NCBI GenBank assembly: GCA_900291925.1
Contig: UWYS01000010.1
Coordinates: 310,001 to 374,000, forward strand
Length of the DNA: 64,000 nt
Direction of reading: 5' to 3'
From: Thecaphora thlaspeos
Taxonomy: Eukaryota > Basidiomycota > Ustilaginomycetes > Urocystidales > Glomosporiaceae
Every line of letters begins with the position of its first letter. The stretch's first letter is position 1. This document shows positions 51,992 through 61,876 of this stretch, one piece after another. A program made the translations under genes and the position numbers. Below the pieces are notes generated by a model that saw nothing but the letters and a program-made list of their open reading frames with translations, was not told where the DNA came from and made no database searches.

Positions 51992-52806
51992 CGTGGCGGG
52001 TGCGACGAAGGCTGGAGCGGCGAGCTCCTCTGAATGGCTTCAGTTGACGCCGGGCTTGCTGAGTGTATTATAGGCGCATATCGCGGAGGCGCGGATTGTC
52101 GCTGATGTATGCTTGGGAAGAGGCAGGTTGGGGTAAGGCGTAGTGTTGAAGAATGTCCGTGTCGGTGTCTTGTTGAGGATTGTCCGGAAAAACGTGGCAG
52201 GATGGTCTTGAAAAGGAGGAGATGGAGGCGGAGGCTGGTATATGCGACACGGTAGAGGGCGTCGTCGTCGTCGTCGTTATATCGTAGGTGGTAGGTGGTA
52301 GGTGGTAGTGTCGTGGCTGGGGAGGAGACGAGGGGAGGACGATGCTGGTGGAGCGCAGGACGAGGAGGGCAAGGGGTGCCAAGCAACAGGCGAGGTCAGG
52401 GATGGGCGGGTCCACCCAAAAAGTTCAATAGAGCCGGATGCAGCCGGCAGCGTGGTGGCAGGCAGGGTGGCTGTTGAATAATTCGACCTCCGCACAAAGG
52501 CCCGAGAGCACAAGCCAGATCCAGGGGCTAACTAACTGCTGTAAGCTACTGTATACAGTAGTTACTCTGCAATTACAAGTGGCTGCCTGCAATAACCAAC
52601 ACGGCCCCGAATTCGATTGAACTGAGTCGTTCAAGAAGAGGCTGAGTCGAATAGAAAACGTTGTATTTAGCCAGAGTCGAGCATCGTCATGCTCTTGCAA
52701 GACCCCTAAGCTTGGCCTCTTGCGCCTCCATTTCACCGCCACAAGAGACCAACACACACACCTTGACGAGCAAGGCGCGTAAACGAGTCTCAATTACCAT
52801 CAGGCC
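51992..52806. other. Intergenic region upstream of the membrane-protein gene
   Basis: Presumed promoter/5'UTR of the minus-strand membrane-protein gene. Includes a GTCGTC run and a GGTAGGTGGTAGGTGGTAG repeat near 52285-52307, and the 16-bp palindrome at 52546-52561. Confidence 0.5.
52546..52561. repeat. Perfect 16-bp palindrome CTACTGTATACAGTAG
   Basis: It is a perfect inverted repeat of TACTGTA, the same heptamer that is frequent in the 33-39 kb block. Possible dimeric protein-binding site; function unknown. Confidence 0.6.
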
Positions 52807-52950
52807 ATGCCGCGCCAGAGCGCCCTCTCGTCTCCCTACCGCGAGCCGCCTTTCTGGAAGCCGTCCCAGCCCATCGCCCCATCGCCGACCACGCCTATCA
52901 TCTGCCATCTCATCCAACTTTTGCACTTGTTAGTCGCGCAAAACAGGCAG
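52807..52950 (+). CDS. Possible small gene, first exon only
   Basis: From an ATG at 52807, 48 codons read MPRQSALSSPYREPPFWKPS... with a hydrophobic end (IICHLIQLLHLLVAQNRQ), then an in-phase CAG|GTGAGG donor. A downstream acceptor near 53136 would give a second exon that lies antisense over MZT1 exon 3, which makes the model doubtful. It may be a real short gene with another exon structure or a chance frame. Family not recognised. Confidence 0.25.
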
Positions 52951-53194
52951 GTGAGGGGTGCTGCTTCGGCCACTTCCCACCAACCACAGCGGGCGGCGTC
53001 GCGCGCACTCGCCGACGGCAGCTCAGCGTCGCCCTTTACGGCTGGCTGGCTGGTCTCGAGAATCTGGCTTGCAGTCAGCGATCGGGCTATAGCTGTATAT
53101 GTAGTGGTACAACGAACGGATTGACCGGCTCGTAAACAGGCTGAGTGCCCCGTGGGCGGTCCCAGACGCGATGGCAGCGACGACGTCTTTCAGA

Positions 53195-53619
53195 TCACCT
53201 CTTCGAAGCTTCTCGACGCAAATTCTTGACAATCATCTGCAAAAAGACCAGGAGCAAGAGACAATGCGGAGATCAAGCAGGGCGTCAGCAACCGAAGAGA
53301 AACTTGGACCGTGGCACAGCCAACACAGACGACGATGACATCGCAAACTCACCGCTACCGCCTCGGCATTCACGCCGCTCTCCACCAGCTCGACGCACGC
53401 CTTCAGCTGCTCGCGCGAAAGCCCCGTGTTGAGCAGCTGCGAAAGATCGTACAGGACTGCCGCGCACAAGCAAAGCCCGAGCACAAGAGACGATCGCGTC
53501 AGCTGCCGTGTCTTCTGGTCGTCTGCTCGTCCTGACCGAGCTCTAGACTCACTCTCTTGTGTCTCCTGCGCCGCCACCGATCTCTGGTCCTGCGAGCGGA
53601 CCGCTTCGCTCGTATCCAT
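53195..53619 (-). CDS. MZT1: Mitotic-spindle organizing protein 1 (MOZART1)
   Basis: Three small exons on the minus strand: 53619-53553, 53456-53353, 53236-53195; 70 residues. Both junctions use GTGAGT donors and CAG acceptors and restore frame. The spliced protein matches MZT1 along its length: after MDTSEAVRSQDQRS comes ETQEILYDLSQLLNTGLSRE, then VELVESGVNAEAVA and MIVKNLRREASKR. If the first intron is left in, a false hydrophobic segment (LVLGLCLCAAVL) appears in place of QEI. MZT1 binds gamma-tubulin complex proteins and brings the complex to spindle poles and microtubule-organising centres. Length agrees with the family (about 65-85 residues). TOM22 and tRNA-Glu lie upstream on the same strand. 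Confidence 0.92.
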
Positions 53620-53832
53620 TGTGTGTTTGTCTAGCGTGGCCGTGGGAAGGAATTTCGGCCGGCGATGTTGGTTGGGAAGGTGGTAGAGTGGCGAGCGATG
53701 TCGTCGCGTCGTGAGATGTAACCAAAAGCAGATCAGAGAGATTTCAACAGCGAATGAATGCAGGGTCCGGGCGGGCGCCTAGCCCAGCGAGTTTTGGCCA
53801 ATCGACGAAAAGGGGCCGAATATTGAAGGACT

Positions 53833-53837
53833 AAAAA
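53833..53837 (-). terminator. RNA polymerase III terminator of tRNA-Glu
   Basis: TTTTT on the minus strand begins six bases after the tRNA 3' end. Confidence 0.75.
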
Positions 53838-53842
53838 TAACT

Positions 53843-53950
53843 TTCCCGGCCGGGAAATCGAACCCCGATCTGAACAGATTTCGAATCCCTCTTTGAACCA
53901 AGGCTTCCGAAGATGAGAGTGTCCTATACTGACCATTGTACTAACCAGGA
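53843..53950 (-). tRNA. tRNA-Glu (anticodon CTC) with a 36-nt intron
   Basis: On the minus strand, from 53950: acceptor strand TCCTGGT pairs with GCCGGGA (53850-53844; two G-T pairs). D stem GTAC/GTAT encloses AATGGTCA. The anticodon stem GGACA/TGTTC holds loop CTCTCA-C with anticodon CTC at 53917-53915. The T arm is CGGGG TTCGATT TCCCG. The discriminator is A (53843). The anticodon loop is interrupted after position 37 by an intron at 53913-53878 (36 nt), the canonical place for eukaryotic nuclear tRNA introns. The B-box is GGTTCGATT. It reads GAG, a heavily used codon in this GC-rich genome. Confidence 0.9.
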
Positions 53951-54384
53951 GGATTCACACCATATTCAATAATTTTGTATACATATCCATTAAACGCCTG
54001 GTAGGGGCTAATTGCTCAAAGAGCGAGCTGCTTTCTACCGCGGTCGATTCCAAAACCTTGCACAAGGACGACCGACACGATCATAGTAGGGGATCAAATC
54101 GAGCGGTGATGGGATTGCAACGGGCTCATGCGAGCTTCGCAGGTTAGAACGGGGACAGAGCGACAGTGGAAGGGCGAAACGCTTCGACGTATGCTGGGGA
54201 CTGGCACGACGATCATATGTTTTACAAAGGCGTGCAAACGAGGTAAGGGCGCTGCGTAGCACGTATGGAGATATGTATAGGTGTGTGTGTGTGCATTTTG
54301 TTGTTGTTGAGCGGACAAGAACTTCTCCCTGCGCTTCCGGCTGTGTAGGATACGAGACAGGCTGATGCGAGAGCGGAGCATCGC

Positions 54385-55258
54385 TTAGAAGCCCGGAGGT
54401 CGAAGTCCCTGCTGCTGCTGGGGCACAAACTGGGCCTGGGCATCCTGACCGGGAGCACCGGCGGGGGCGAGCATCTGGGGCGTGGCGCAGCGGAGATGTC
54501 AAAGTTGTCAGTGTGGTTCAGCGACGTTCAATATTGTGGACCTCATCGGCACCTTCTTGTTCGTCTGACCACGGCAAGCACCTCGGCTCCTGTCGACTCA
54601 CCTGGTTGGCGCCCTGCTGTTGGCTCAGGAACTCCTTCTCCTGCGCGATTATCCTACTCTCATCCTCGACGGCAAGGGCAAACGGCAGGCCGACAAGGAG
54701 CGCCGACGTTGTGACGACCCAGACGAGGTTGCCCGCCAGCTTGCTACCCAGGAAGGCGTAGGATGTGGTGGTGTTGAACGTCTGCGCAATCGAGCGTCTT
54801 GTTGACGGAGAGATGATGTCGCGCAGTGCAGAAATTCGCTCCCAAACGGTCTCGTCCTGCACCGAGAGGCCACGCTCAGAGACGTCGGACTCGTCAGAGA
54901 AGTCGGACTGCAGAATTCCGGCGGTGGCGGTTAGTGGAGGGACGTAAGCAAGAGAGAAAGGATGAAAAGGCAGGTCAACAGAAGATTCCAAGGACGGTTG
55001 AAGCCATGTTCTGCGCTTCCAGGGTCTCCCCCGCTCGGCAGAGATCACCGGGAGCATCGTCGTCATCCGACGCCATCCGAAGACACCCGGACGGCCTTAC
55101 GAGGCCCGCCCGTCTGGCTAACCACTCACCTCGACATCCGACTCGTCCTCCTCCCAGTCATCCTCGTCGTCGTGGGCCTCGCCTGCTGCGGCGGCCCGGT
55201 TGAGCCTCTCTTGCTGCCTCAGCACCTCCTCGTCGGGGACCTCTTCGAGCTTGACCAT
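54385..55258 (-). CDS. TOM22: Mitochondrial import receptor subunit TOM22
   Basis: Exons 55258-55130, 54907-54602, 54474-54385; 174 residues, both introns phase 0. The N-terminus MVKLEEVPDEEVLRQ is followed by the acidic receptor segment (HDDEDDWEEDESDVE|SDFSDESDVSE), then ETVWERISALRDIISPSTR. One transmembrane segment (LAGNLVWVVTTSALLVGLPF) is followed by a Gln/Pro-rich intermembrane-space tail ending GLRPPGF. TOM22 is the central receptor and organiser of the TOM complex, binding presequences through its acidic cytosolic part. ERISALRDIISP, the amphipathic pre-membrane helix and the position of the single span agree with fungal TOM22. SAM37 starts 520 bp away on the other strand. Confidence 0.93.
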
Positions 55259-55778
55259 CTTGAGATCGGCTTATGTAGACCTGTGAGCCGGGTAGCGTGT
55301 ATGCGCGCGTATGGACGGCAAAGTGAGGAATATCTGAAAGCGGTGATAAAGGTGCTGTTGCAGGTGCTGCTGGTACTGATGGTGATGACGATGGATGTCG
55401 GTCGACGTCGTCGGTGCAGACTTCGTGCTTGCGACCTGCCGAGTGGAGTTTCGCTGCTGCCGCTGCTGCCCCGACCCTTCCATCCTTCAGCCTTGTGATC
55501 ACCTCACCCTCTCACTCGCCCCCGCCCCCTTCCTCTGGCCTCCAGGCACCAGGCCGCCACAAATTTTTCCTGGCGCCTTGGCCGTCTTCCGGCTGACACG
55601 CCCTGACTAAGCCGACCCTGCGCATTCAAAGACAGGCGGGCCACCTCGTGTGGAGCAAGACCATCCTGACCCTGTCCTCGTCACTACTCCACCCACCCAC
55701 ACGACCTCCAAAGCGCACACTCAGTCGATTAGCGGACGCCGTTCTCGAATCTGACCCCACCAGACTCAATCGATCAGC
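55259..55778. promoter_or_regulatory. Shared TOM22-SAM37 divergent promoter region
   Basis: 520 bp separate the ATGs of two mitochondrial outer-membrane import genes transcribed in opposite directions, so regulatory sites are probably shared. I could not identify a specific motif. The pyrimidine-rich ACCCACCCACACGACCTCC segment near 55690 could lie near the SAM37 transcription start. Confidence 0.5.
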
Positions 55779-57300
55779 ATGGCAGCGACAGCCGCACCAG
55801 CCTCGACGCCCTATCCGGAGCTCGAGGCGATACCGCCCGCGCCTCCGCGCTCGGCGGCCGCCTCGACCCGCTCGTCCGCCTCGTCAATCTTCCCGGTTCC
55901 CGACTGGGCTGTCCGGCTCTTTTCGTCCTTCCCACTCCACGTCTGGCCGGAGGCGGAAGCGCTCTCGCCTTCGCCTTCGCCTCCGCCCCGCAAACCGACC
56001 CTCTACGTGGCCCCGCACCTTAATCGAGACGGCACGCTGGCGGGCACCAGCAAGAGCACTAGCAAGAACGCTCCGACAGGCTGGACCAGCAGTGACCCGG
56101 CATGCCTGCTCTGGCAGATGGAACTGCTCTTGCGTGGCGTCGACTTCGAGGTCGAGTTCATCGATCCTAGCAAGAGTTGGGGCCCAGGAGGTCAGCTGCC
56201 CTTCCTCCAACTTCCCCCCGCTTTCCAGCCGCCTTCGAATGCGTCGTCGTCGAGCTCGACGTCCTGGCTGGGCGCAAAGAGAGGCGCGGCCGTACCGTCT
56301 CTACTCACGGCGGTAGCGCTGCCGCACTTCCTCGACAACCACTTCCCCCTCTGGCGACCAGAGCTGGGCGAAAAGGCCGACACAAAGCAGATCTGGAAAG
56401 ATAAGGCGACCGAGTTGGAAAGCAGGACATGGCAGAACATCCTCTCTGGGCGGGTGATGGCTGGCGTGGTAAGCATTGCCGTATGGAAGTAGAGGGCTCT
56501 GCAGGTGAGACAACGTCGCTCATTACTGACTTGGCCTCGCTCATCGTTTCCTCTTGAACGCTTCTCTCCTTCTCTTGTCAACAGCTGCTCGCAGTCTTCC
56601 TGAGCCCACACTCTGCGACGACGCTGCAAGCGCAAGAGCAGCCTTACCTCACCTCGCTGCTCTCATCGCAGCTGCAGACGACCTTCCTCGACGATCAGCT
56701 GCGGCGGATCTCGGCCCTGAACCCCAAAGGCCGTGCGCAGCCGACGAGCCGTCTGCCTGGCTGGGAGGTCGGCTTCCTCGGCTGGGTCGGCGCCCACTCG
56801 ACGGGCGCCGGCTCAGCTCGCGATGCGGCTGCAGCAGGCGGCGATGGCGACGAGAGCTTGCGACACGCGGATCCCGTGGTGGACGAGGCAAAGGTGCTCG
56901 AAGACGCCGTCAACGGCATCGAGGCGTTCGGTCTACGCACGCAGGGCGAGCTGGAGTTGGGCGATGCACATTGGACCCTGGACGCGAGGTGAGTTTACCC
57001 CCGAGCCCGCGTCGAGCCAGAGAGCCTGCATCGACTCACTCGAGAGGAGCTTCTCCTTTCGCATCAACGGCCCTCTTCCGCAGCCAACCGACGCGGCTGG
57101 ATGCCCTGGCGTTCGCCATCGTGGACAGCGTCATGTCGCTCTCGGCCACACCAGCGTTTGCGAATCCATCGACGGGCGATGGCGACGACCGGCGGGCGCT
57201 CCTCCGGCTGAAGGCAGCGCTCGAGGGCAAGCCGTGGCTGATCAGCTGGTCGAGAAGGATGTGGAAGGACAAGGTCCGAGACAGGGAGAGAGCCCGATAG
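55779..57300 (+). CDS. SAM37: SAM complex subunit SAM37 / metaxin-like
   Basis: Exons 55779-56468, 56585-56988, 57084-57300; 436 residues. Junctions keep frame (GV|LLAVFLSPHS; TLDAS|QPTRLDALAF). The metaxin/Tom37 N-terminal thioredoxin-like part reads PLHVWPEAEALSP, CLLWQMELLLRGVDFEVEF and SWGPGGQLPFLQLP, compare the metaxin pattern CLAWQ...DF.V....SP.G.LPFL. The C-terminal GST-like part has VLEDAVNGIEAF and PTRLDALAFAIVDSV. SAM37 sits on the cytosolic face of the mitochondrial outer membrane, helps release beta-barrel proteins from the SAM complex and in yeast couples SAM to TOM through Tom22. Assignment rests on these motifs; metaxin-1 versus SAM37 naming is a matter of convention. Confidence 0.85.
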
Positions 57301-57939
57301 ACGTTGATCCAGCGGCGGGACCACCTCGCATCCGGATTTCGCTTGTATTTTTAGTGATTGTTTCTTCCTCCCGTCCGTCCGCTTCGACGGCGCAGGGCGC
57401 GGATTGGACGGAAACTTCTCACCCAGCGAGAGGCAGTGTGCCATGGCGAGATGACGAGTGGGGCAGCTGATCGCATGGCTGGTGAACGGTAGGGGCGTCG
57501 CGGAGAGATCAATACGTCGGTGGAGGAGGCAGGCCGATGATGGCCTGCGATAGCGACTGGGAAGAAAAGGGATCACTGTGGGCATCACGCGTAGGGCCCC
57601 GGAGCGCTTTGGCCCGGGGCCGACTGTCCGGTGCTGGCGCTGAGCGCATGTCTGGCTGACTGGCTGGCCCTACCCGAAAAATTCTGCGGGCGAGTCCACG
57701 GATGCGGAAAGGAAGAAAGCACGCCCAGACCCACACAGCGCTCGTGTGGCTGGGCGGTGGCGGGTGATCGTCTCCACCTGTGGGTGCGTCCTCTCCACGC
57801 GAGAGAAGGCAGCGAGCCGACACATCTTCCCCACGCACGTCTCCACCTCTCCCTCTTTCACCACCAACACCAACATCGACCCTCCTTCCCCCAAAACCCT
57901 TTACCCGCCGTCACCACCCTCATCCTCTCGTTGCCTACC
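57301..57939. other. SAM37-PHO88 intergenic region
   Basis: 639 bp with the SAM37 3'UTR and PHO88 promoter; pyrimidine-rich (CACCAACACCAAC) just before the PHO88 ATG, as is common near fungal transcription starts. No gene seen. Confidence 0.6.
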
Positions 57940-59049
57940 ATGAGCGCCGCCGTTACCAACATGGTGCGTCTACGCCCTCGAGCGATTCGGCCGTCTTGCA
58001 CGGAGAGCGACACCTCTGACTGACCTTTTGAGCTTCTTAACGGCGCCCACTACTCGCCACCCGCAATCTGGCTGGGATCGGACGACAGGCTTTCATGTTT
58101 GGAGCCATGCAAGTGGCCAAGCGTATTCCGTTCGACGACAACCCGGAGTACGTCCTTTACGCCCGGGCCCTCTACGTCGCGGCTCAGGTCACCTGCCTCG
58201 CCATCTTCTATTACTGCTCGATCCGGGTGAGTACTGGCCTTCGGTGGGCGTCAGTGATGGCGGACGGGGAGAGAGAGAAAGTGGGGAACAAAGAAGAAGA
58301 GAGAGAGACCAAGACGGTGATGCTGACATTCTTGCGACCTTGCGAACCGCTTTCTGCGTCAATCCGCGATCGTCTCGATAGATCAAGAAGGCAAATGACC
58401 TCACCGTCATTAAGTACGTCAACGCCAAGAACCCCATGGTAAGTCGGTTCCATCGCAGTGTCGTGTCGCACCAAGCGGTCTATCTATGTTCGCCGCTGAC
58501 CACGCTGTTGCCGGCCTCTTTCCGTTCGTTTCCTTATCTCGGACTACGGTTGTGCGCAGTCTCAGGAGCCGGGCGAGCTGGTGACGACCACCAACCGCGA
58601 CTACGATCTCGCTGAGGTCAGCAAGTCGATGCGCGGCGTCATGATGGGCACCCTCATGGTCGGCTTTATGCACCTCTACATGGGCTACACCAACCCGCTT
58701 GTCATCCAGTCGATTCTCCCCGTGAAGAACGCCCTCGAGTCGAACATGGCCAAACTCTGGGTCTGGGGACAGCCGGCCACCGGCGACCTCAAGCGCCCCT
58801 TCAAGGCCCCCCCGAGTCTCTTCGGTTGGTACCCTGTTCTTCCTTCCCTGCAGCTGAGAGCACGGCAAAAAGGCAGATGCGAGAGACTGGAGTGCTAACT
58901 GTTCTTTGCTCTTGTCCTCCCTTCGCTGCAATTTGGACACTGTTTCCGGCATCTCTACAGGTATGCTCGGCCAGCAGGGTCCTCAGACGGACAAGGCCAC
59001 CCTCAAGGAGGCCGAGAAGGCCGGCAGCGTCGCCAAGAAGGACGAGTAG
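57940..59049 (+). CDS. PHO88: PHO88 / SND3 ER targeting protein
   Basis: Five exons: 57940-57963, 58089-58226, 58382-58438, 58560-58824, 58961-59049; 190 residues (yeast Pho88 is 188). The first exon codes eight residues (MSAAVTNM). The protein reads AFMFGAMQVAKRIPFDD, ALYVAAQVTCLAIFYYCSIR, KKANDLTVIKYVNAKNPM, AEVSKSMRGVMMGTLMVGFMHLYMGYTNPLVIQSI and ends with a Lys/Glu tail (TLKEAEKAGSVAKKDE). This is the Pho88 family: an ER membrane protein also called Snd3, part of the SRP-independent targeting route and first noted for phosphate transport. Two hydrophobic spans are visible. Introns are frequent (four in 1.1 kb) and short. Donor 4 is GTTGGT, weaker than the others. Confidence 0.94.
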
Positions 59050-60134
59050 ATCGGTACAGATGGGACGGTCAGACATACGTACGCGCCCCAGTAGGTGGTC
59101 GGTCGGCCGGCCGGTCGCCTCTCTTTCACACTCGTCCGTACCTCCGGGGAGACGAGGCGACGAGAGCGCTGCTGCCTCCCCGTCTCCCTCTGCTCCAGCC
59201 TATCTCTTGCACCTCTCTCTTTTGTAAATTCCCCGCCTCATAGCGGACGGCACTGCCGTAGCCGGTGCCGGGTCGCAAAGTCCCCAAAAGAGCCTTGAAT
59301 CGTCTTTGCTTGTACCGAGAAGTTATCGTCGTTTGAATGAAAGAAGGAAAGGGACCTTTCTCGCAGCATAGCTGTCACTGCTCGGCGCTCGATCGTAGGG
59401 GCTTGTGCGCGTCGCCCGCAGCCAATACGCTCGACTTGGATGGGCTCGGCTCCAGCTCGCATACGTAGCCCGAACGACGAAGATGGAGCGAGCGAGGTTT
59501 GGCTATCGTCTTGACCATACTTGTTAACGCATAGCGCGGACCGGGTCCTGTTCGGACCGGCTTGCGACGGGAAGGCGAGAGGGGTGGGAGGCCGGCAAGG
59601 CGAGAGAGTGAGTCAAGAGCGCCAAAAAGCACGCACGCACGCCCCCAAAGCGCGGGCGTTGGCGTCGAGGGCCGGGTCAAAATTTGGATTCCCGCCGCCG
59701 CCGCCTCCCCTCCGTCGCAGCTGGCCGGACCTCTACTCGTAACTCTTCGAGCACCACCAACTCTTCCACACTCCTAGCACCTACGCAAGTCTTCAACGAG
59801 GCTTCTAGCGCAGCGCAACCGGCACACCCAGCTGCGCCGTCCTCACCAGTGCTCGTCGGCTCCAGCTCTCATCCTTTCACCTAATCGCCTCCACAGAGGG
59901 CTCGTATTTGGCCGGCCAACCAACCAGCACATTTCAGTCCAGCGCCCAACGCATCGAATTGTATCGTGTCCACCGCTTGCCAATCCTTCGCGACATCCCC
60001 GACGCTCTCTTGAAGGCCAGTCCTACTTCGCAACTCGCCCTTCTCACATTCGGCCCGGTCTTTCGACACGCGAGTGGAGCTTTAATCGTCGCAGGGTTCC
60101 CTACAGCCCCTTCTCCTCCGCACTCTTAACAGAC
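59050..60134. other. PHO88-CK2 beta intergenic region
   Basis: 1.1 kb between plus-strand genes. Frames are short and biased. Pyrimidine-rich sequence precedes the CK2 beta ATG. No gene supported. Confidence 0.5.
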
Positions 60135-61876
60135 ATGTCGGCACGCAGGACATCCGCGGCGGCCGGTTCTGCCGCCGAGCCACGAGCTACGGAACGAGAA
60201 ATCGAGGCTCGTAACGCCGAGATGCGCGACGACGACACATTGCAGGACGACGACGAGGCACAGAACATCCAGCAGCAGGAAGCGGACGAGGACGACGAGG
60301 AAGAAGAGGAAGAAGACGTCCTGGTCGAGTACGACGACGGGCTAGACATCTATGGTGGGTACAGCTGCAGCGGCGCTGATCAGCGGAGCTTAGGCGTGAG
60401 CGGTGCGGAGCGCTCATGTCGTGGCCTTCCACTGATCATACTTCCGCTCTACCCTCTTTCTTGTGCCGCTCCCTTCCTCCGCCGCAGAGTCGGGCTCGGT
60501 CAGCGGATCTACAGAAACGCTGACCTGGATCTCGTGGTTCTGCGCTCTGCCCGGTCACGAGTACTTTGGCGAGGTGACCGAGGACTTTATCGAGGACGAC
60601 TTCAACCTGACCGGCCTCAATGCTCTGGTGCCGTTTTACAAGGAGGCGCTCGAGATGATCCTCGACGTAGAGCCGCGTAAGTGCAGACCCAACAATTCGC
60701 CGCTAGCTCGCATGGTCTGCTCCATGGGCGAGGGACATTCAACTGACTTCGTCCCGCCGCTCTTTCCGTTTCTTACTCTTCCCCATCGATCGTCTCCCCA
60801 ATCATTCACAGCAGAGGAAGATTCGCTCAAGATCCCGGACGTCTCGATTGTCGAGAGCTCCGCTGAGCTGCTCTACGGCTTGATCCACCAGCGCTACATC
60901 TTGACACGGCAAGGGCTGCAGCAGATGGTAAGCTTGCGCTCTGTTCGAGCAGAGGGACAGCCTGCGCACGATCTCCGGCCGCGGTCCGTCGGCTGACCCA
61001 CCTCTCATGCTCGACTTCTTCCGCTTCCGCTCACGCTCGACGCTCGATGCCACCTGAACTTGTACAGGTCGAGAAGTACGATGCTGGACACTTTGGATAC
61101 TGTCCCCGCGTCTTCTGCCACTCGCACCCGGTCCTGCCCTGCGGGCGTTCCGACCTTCCTGGTCTCGACACGGTCAAGGTGAGTTGCAGTCGACCGCCTG
61201 GCTCTCTAGGAACCGGCTCCTGCAGGTTGCTCCCCTTTGGCTGCGACCATTGACCCTTCGAAACATCCTCATACACCTCGCCTCTTCCCCGGTCATTTTG
61301 GTCCTTCTTCGATAGCTCTTCTGCCCCAACTGCGTGGACCAGTACGCCCCGCCCTCGTCGCGCTACCACGGCGTCGACGGCGCCTTCTTCGGCACGACCT
61401 TCCCGCACCTCTTCTTCCAGACCTACCGCGACCTCGCGCCATCTCCGATCGCACCTCGGGGCTCCAACGCCTCGTCGCTCAACGCGACCCACCCACGATC
61501 CGACCCGGTGGAGCCTGCTGCATCCGGTGGCGACAGTATAGGCGAAGAAGCCGTCGCCGAGGCATCGGCGGAGGCCGAGGAGAGGGCGGCGCTGATGGCG
61601 CGGATGACGCTGCGGCTAGAGCAGCTGGGACGGAAAGTGGCCAACGCCCGCATCTACACGCCCAGGATATACGGGTTCCGGGTCAGCGAGCACGCCAAGT
61701 CGGGCCCGAGGATGAGGTGGATGCGGATGAGGCCGGAGAGCCTCGAGGAGCTCGAGCTGGGCGCCGCTCCGGCCGTCGCTGCCGGTACGGCTACAGCCTC
61801 GGCGACGTCAGCGGGAGGTGACGGTGCACAAACGGCAGCGACGACGACGACGGGAGGGGTTAACGGAAGCCGCTGA
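60135..61876 (+). CDS. CKB1: Casein kinase 2 regulatory (beta) subunit
   Basis: Five exons: 60135-60354, 60488-60676, 60812-60927, 61068-61178, 61316-61876; 398 residues. After an acidic N-terminal extension ([20 protein letters not shown]) the fold begins [18 protein letters not shown], with [39 protein letters not shown] and [26 protein letters not shown]. The zinc-binding four-cysteine dimer motif is YCPRVFC ... [18 protein letters not shown] and, after a low-complexity insertion, [24 protein letters not shown] complete the domain. The beta subunit dimerises through zinc, holds two catalytic subunits and sets substrate choice of the CK2 kinase. The acidic and C-terminal insertions resemble yeast Ckb1; the choice between CKB1 and CKB2 is inferred. 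Confidence 0.93.

Noticed and set aside
53285..53619. Short minus-strand membrane-protein-like frame (LVLGLCLCAAVL)
   Set aside because: The hydrophobic stretch is intron 1 of MZT1; splicing yields a complete MZT1 protein.
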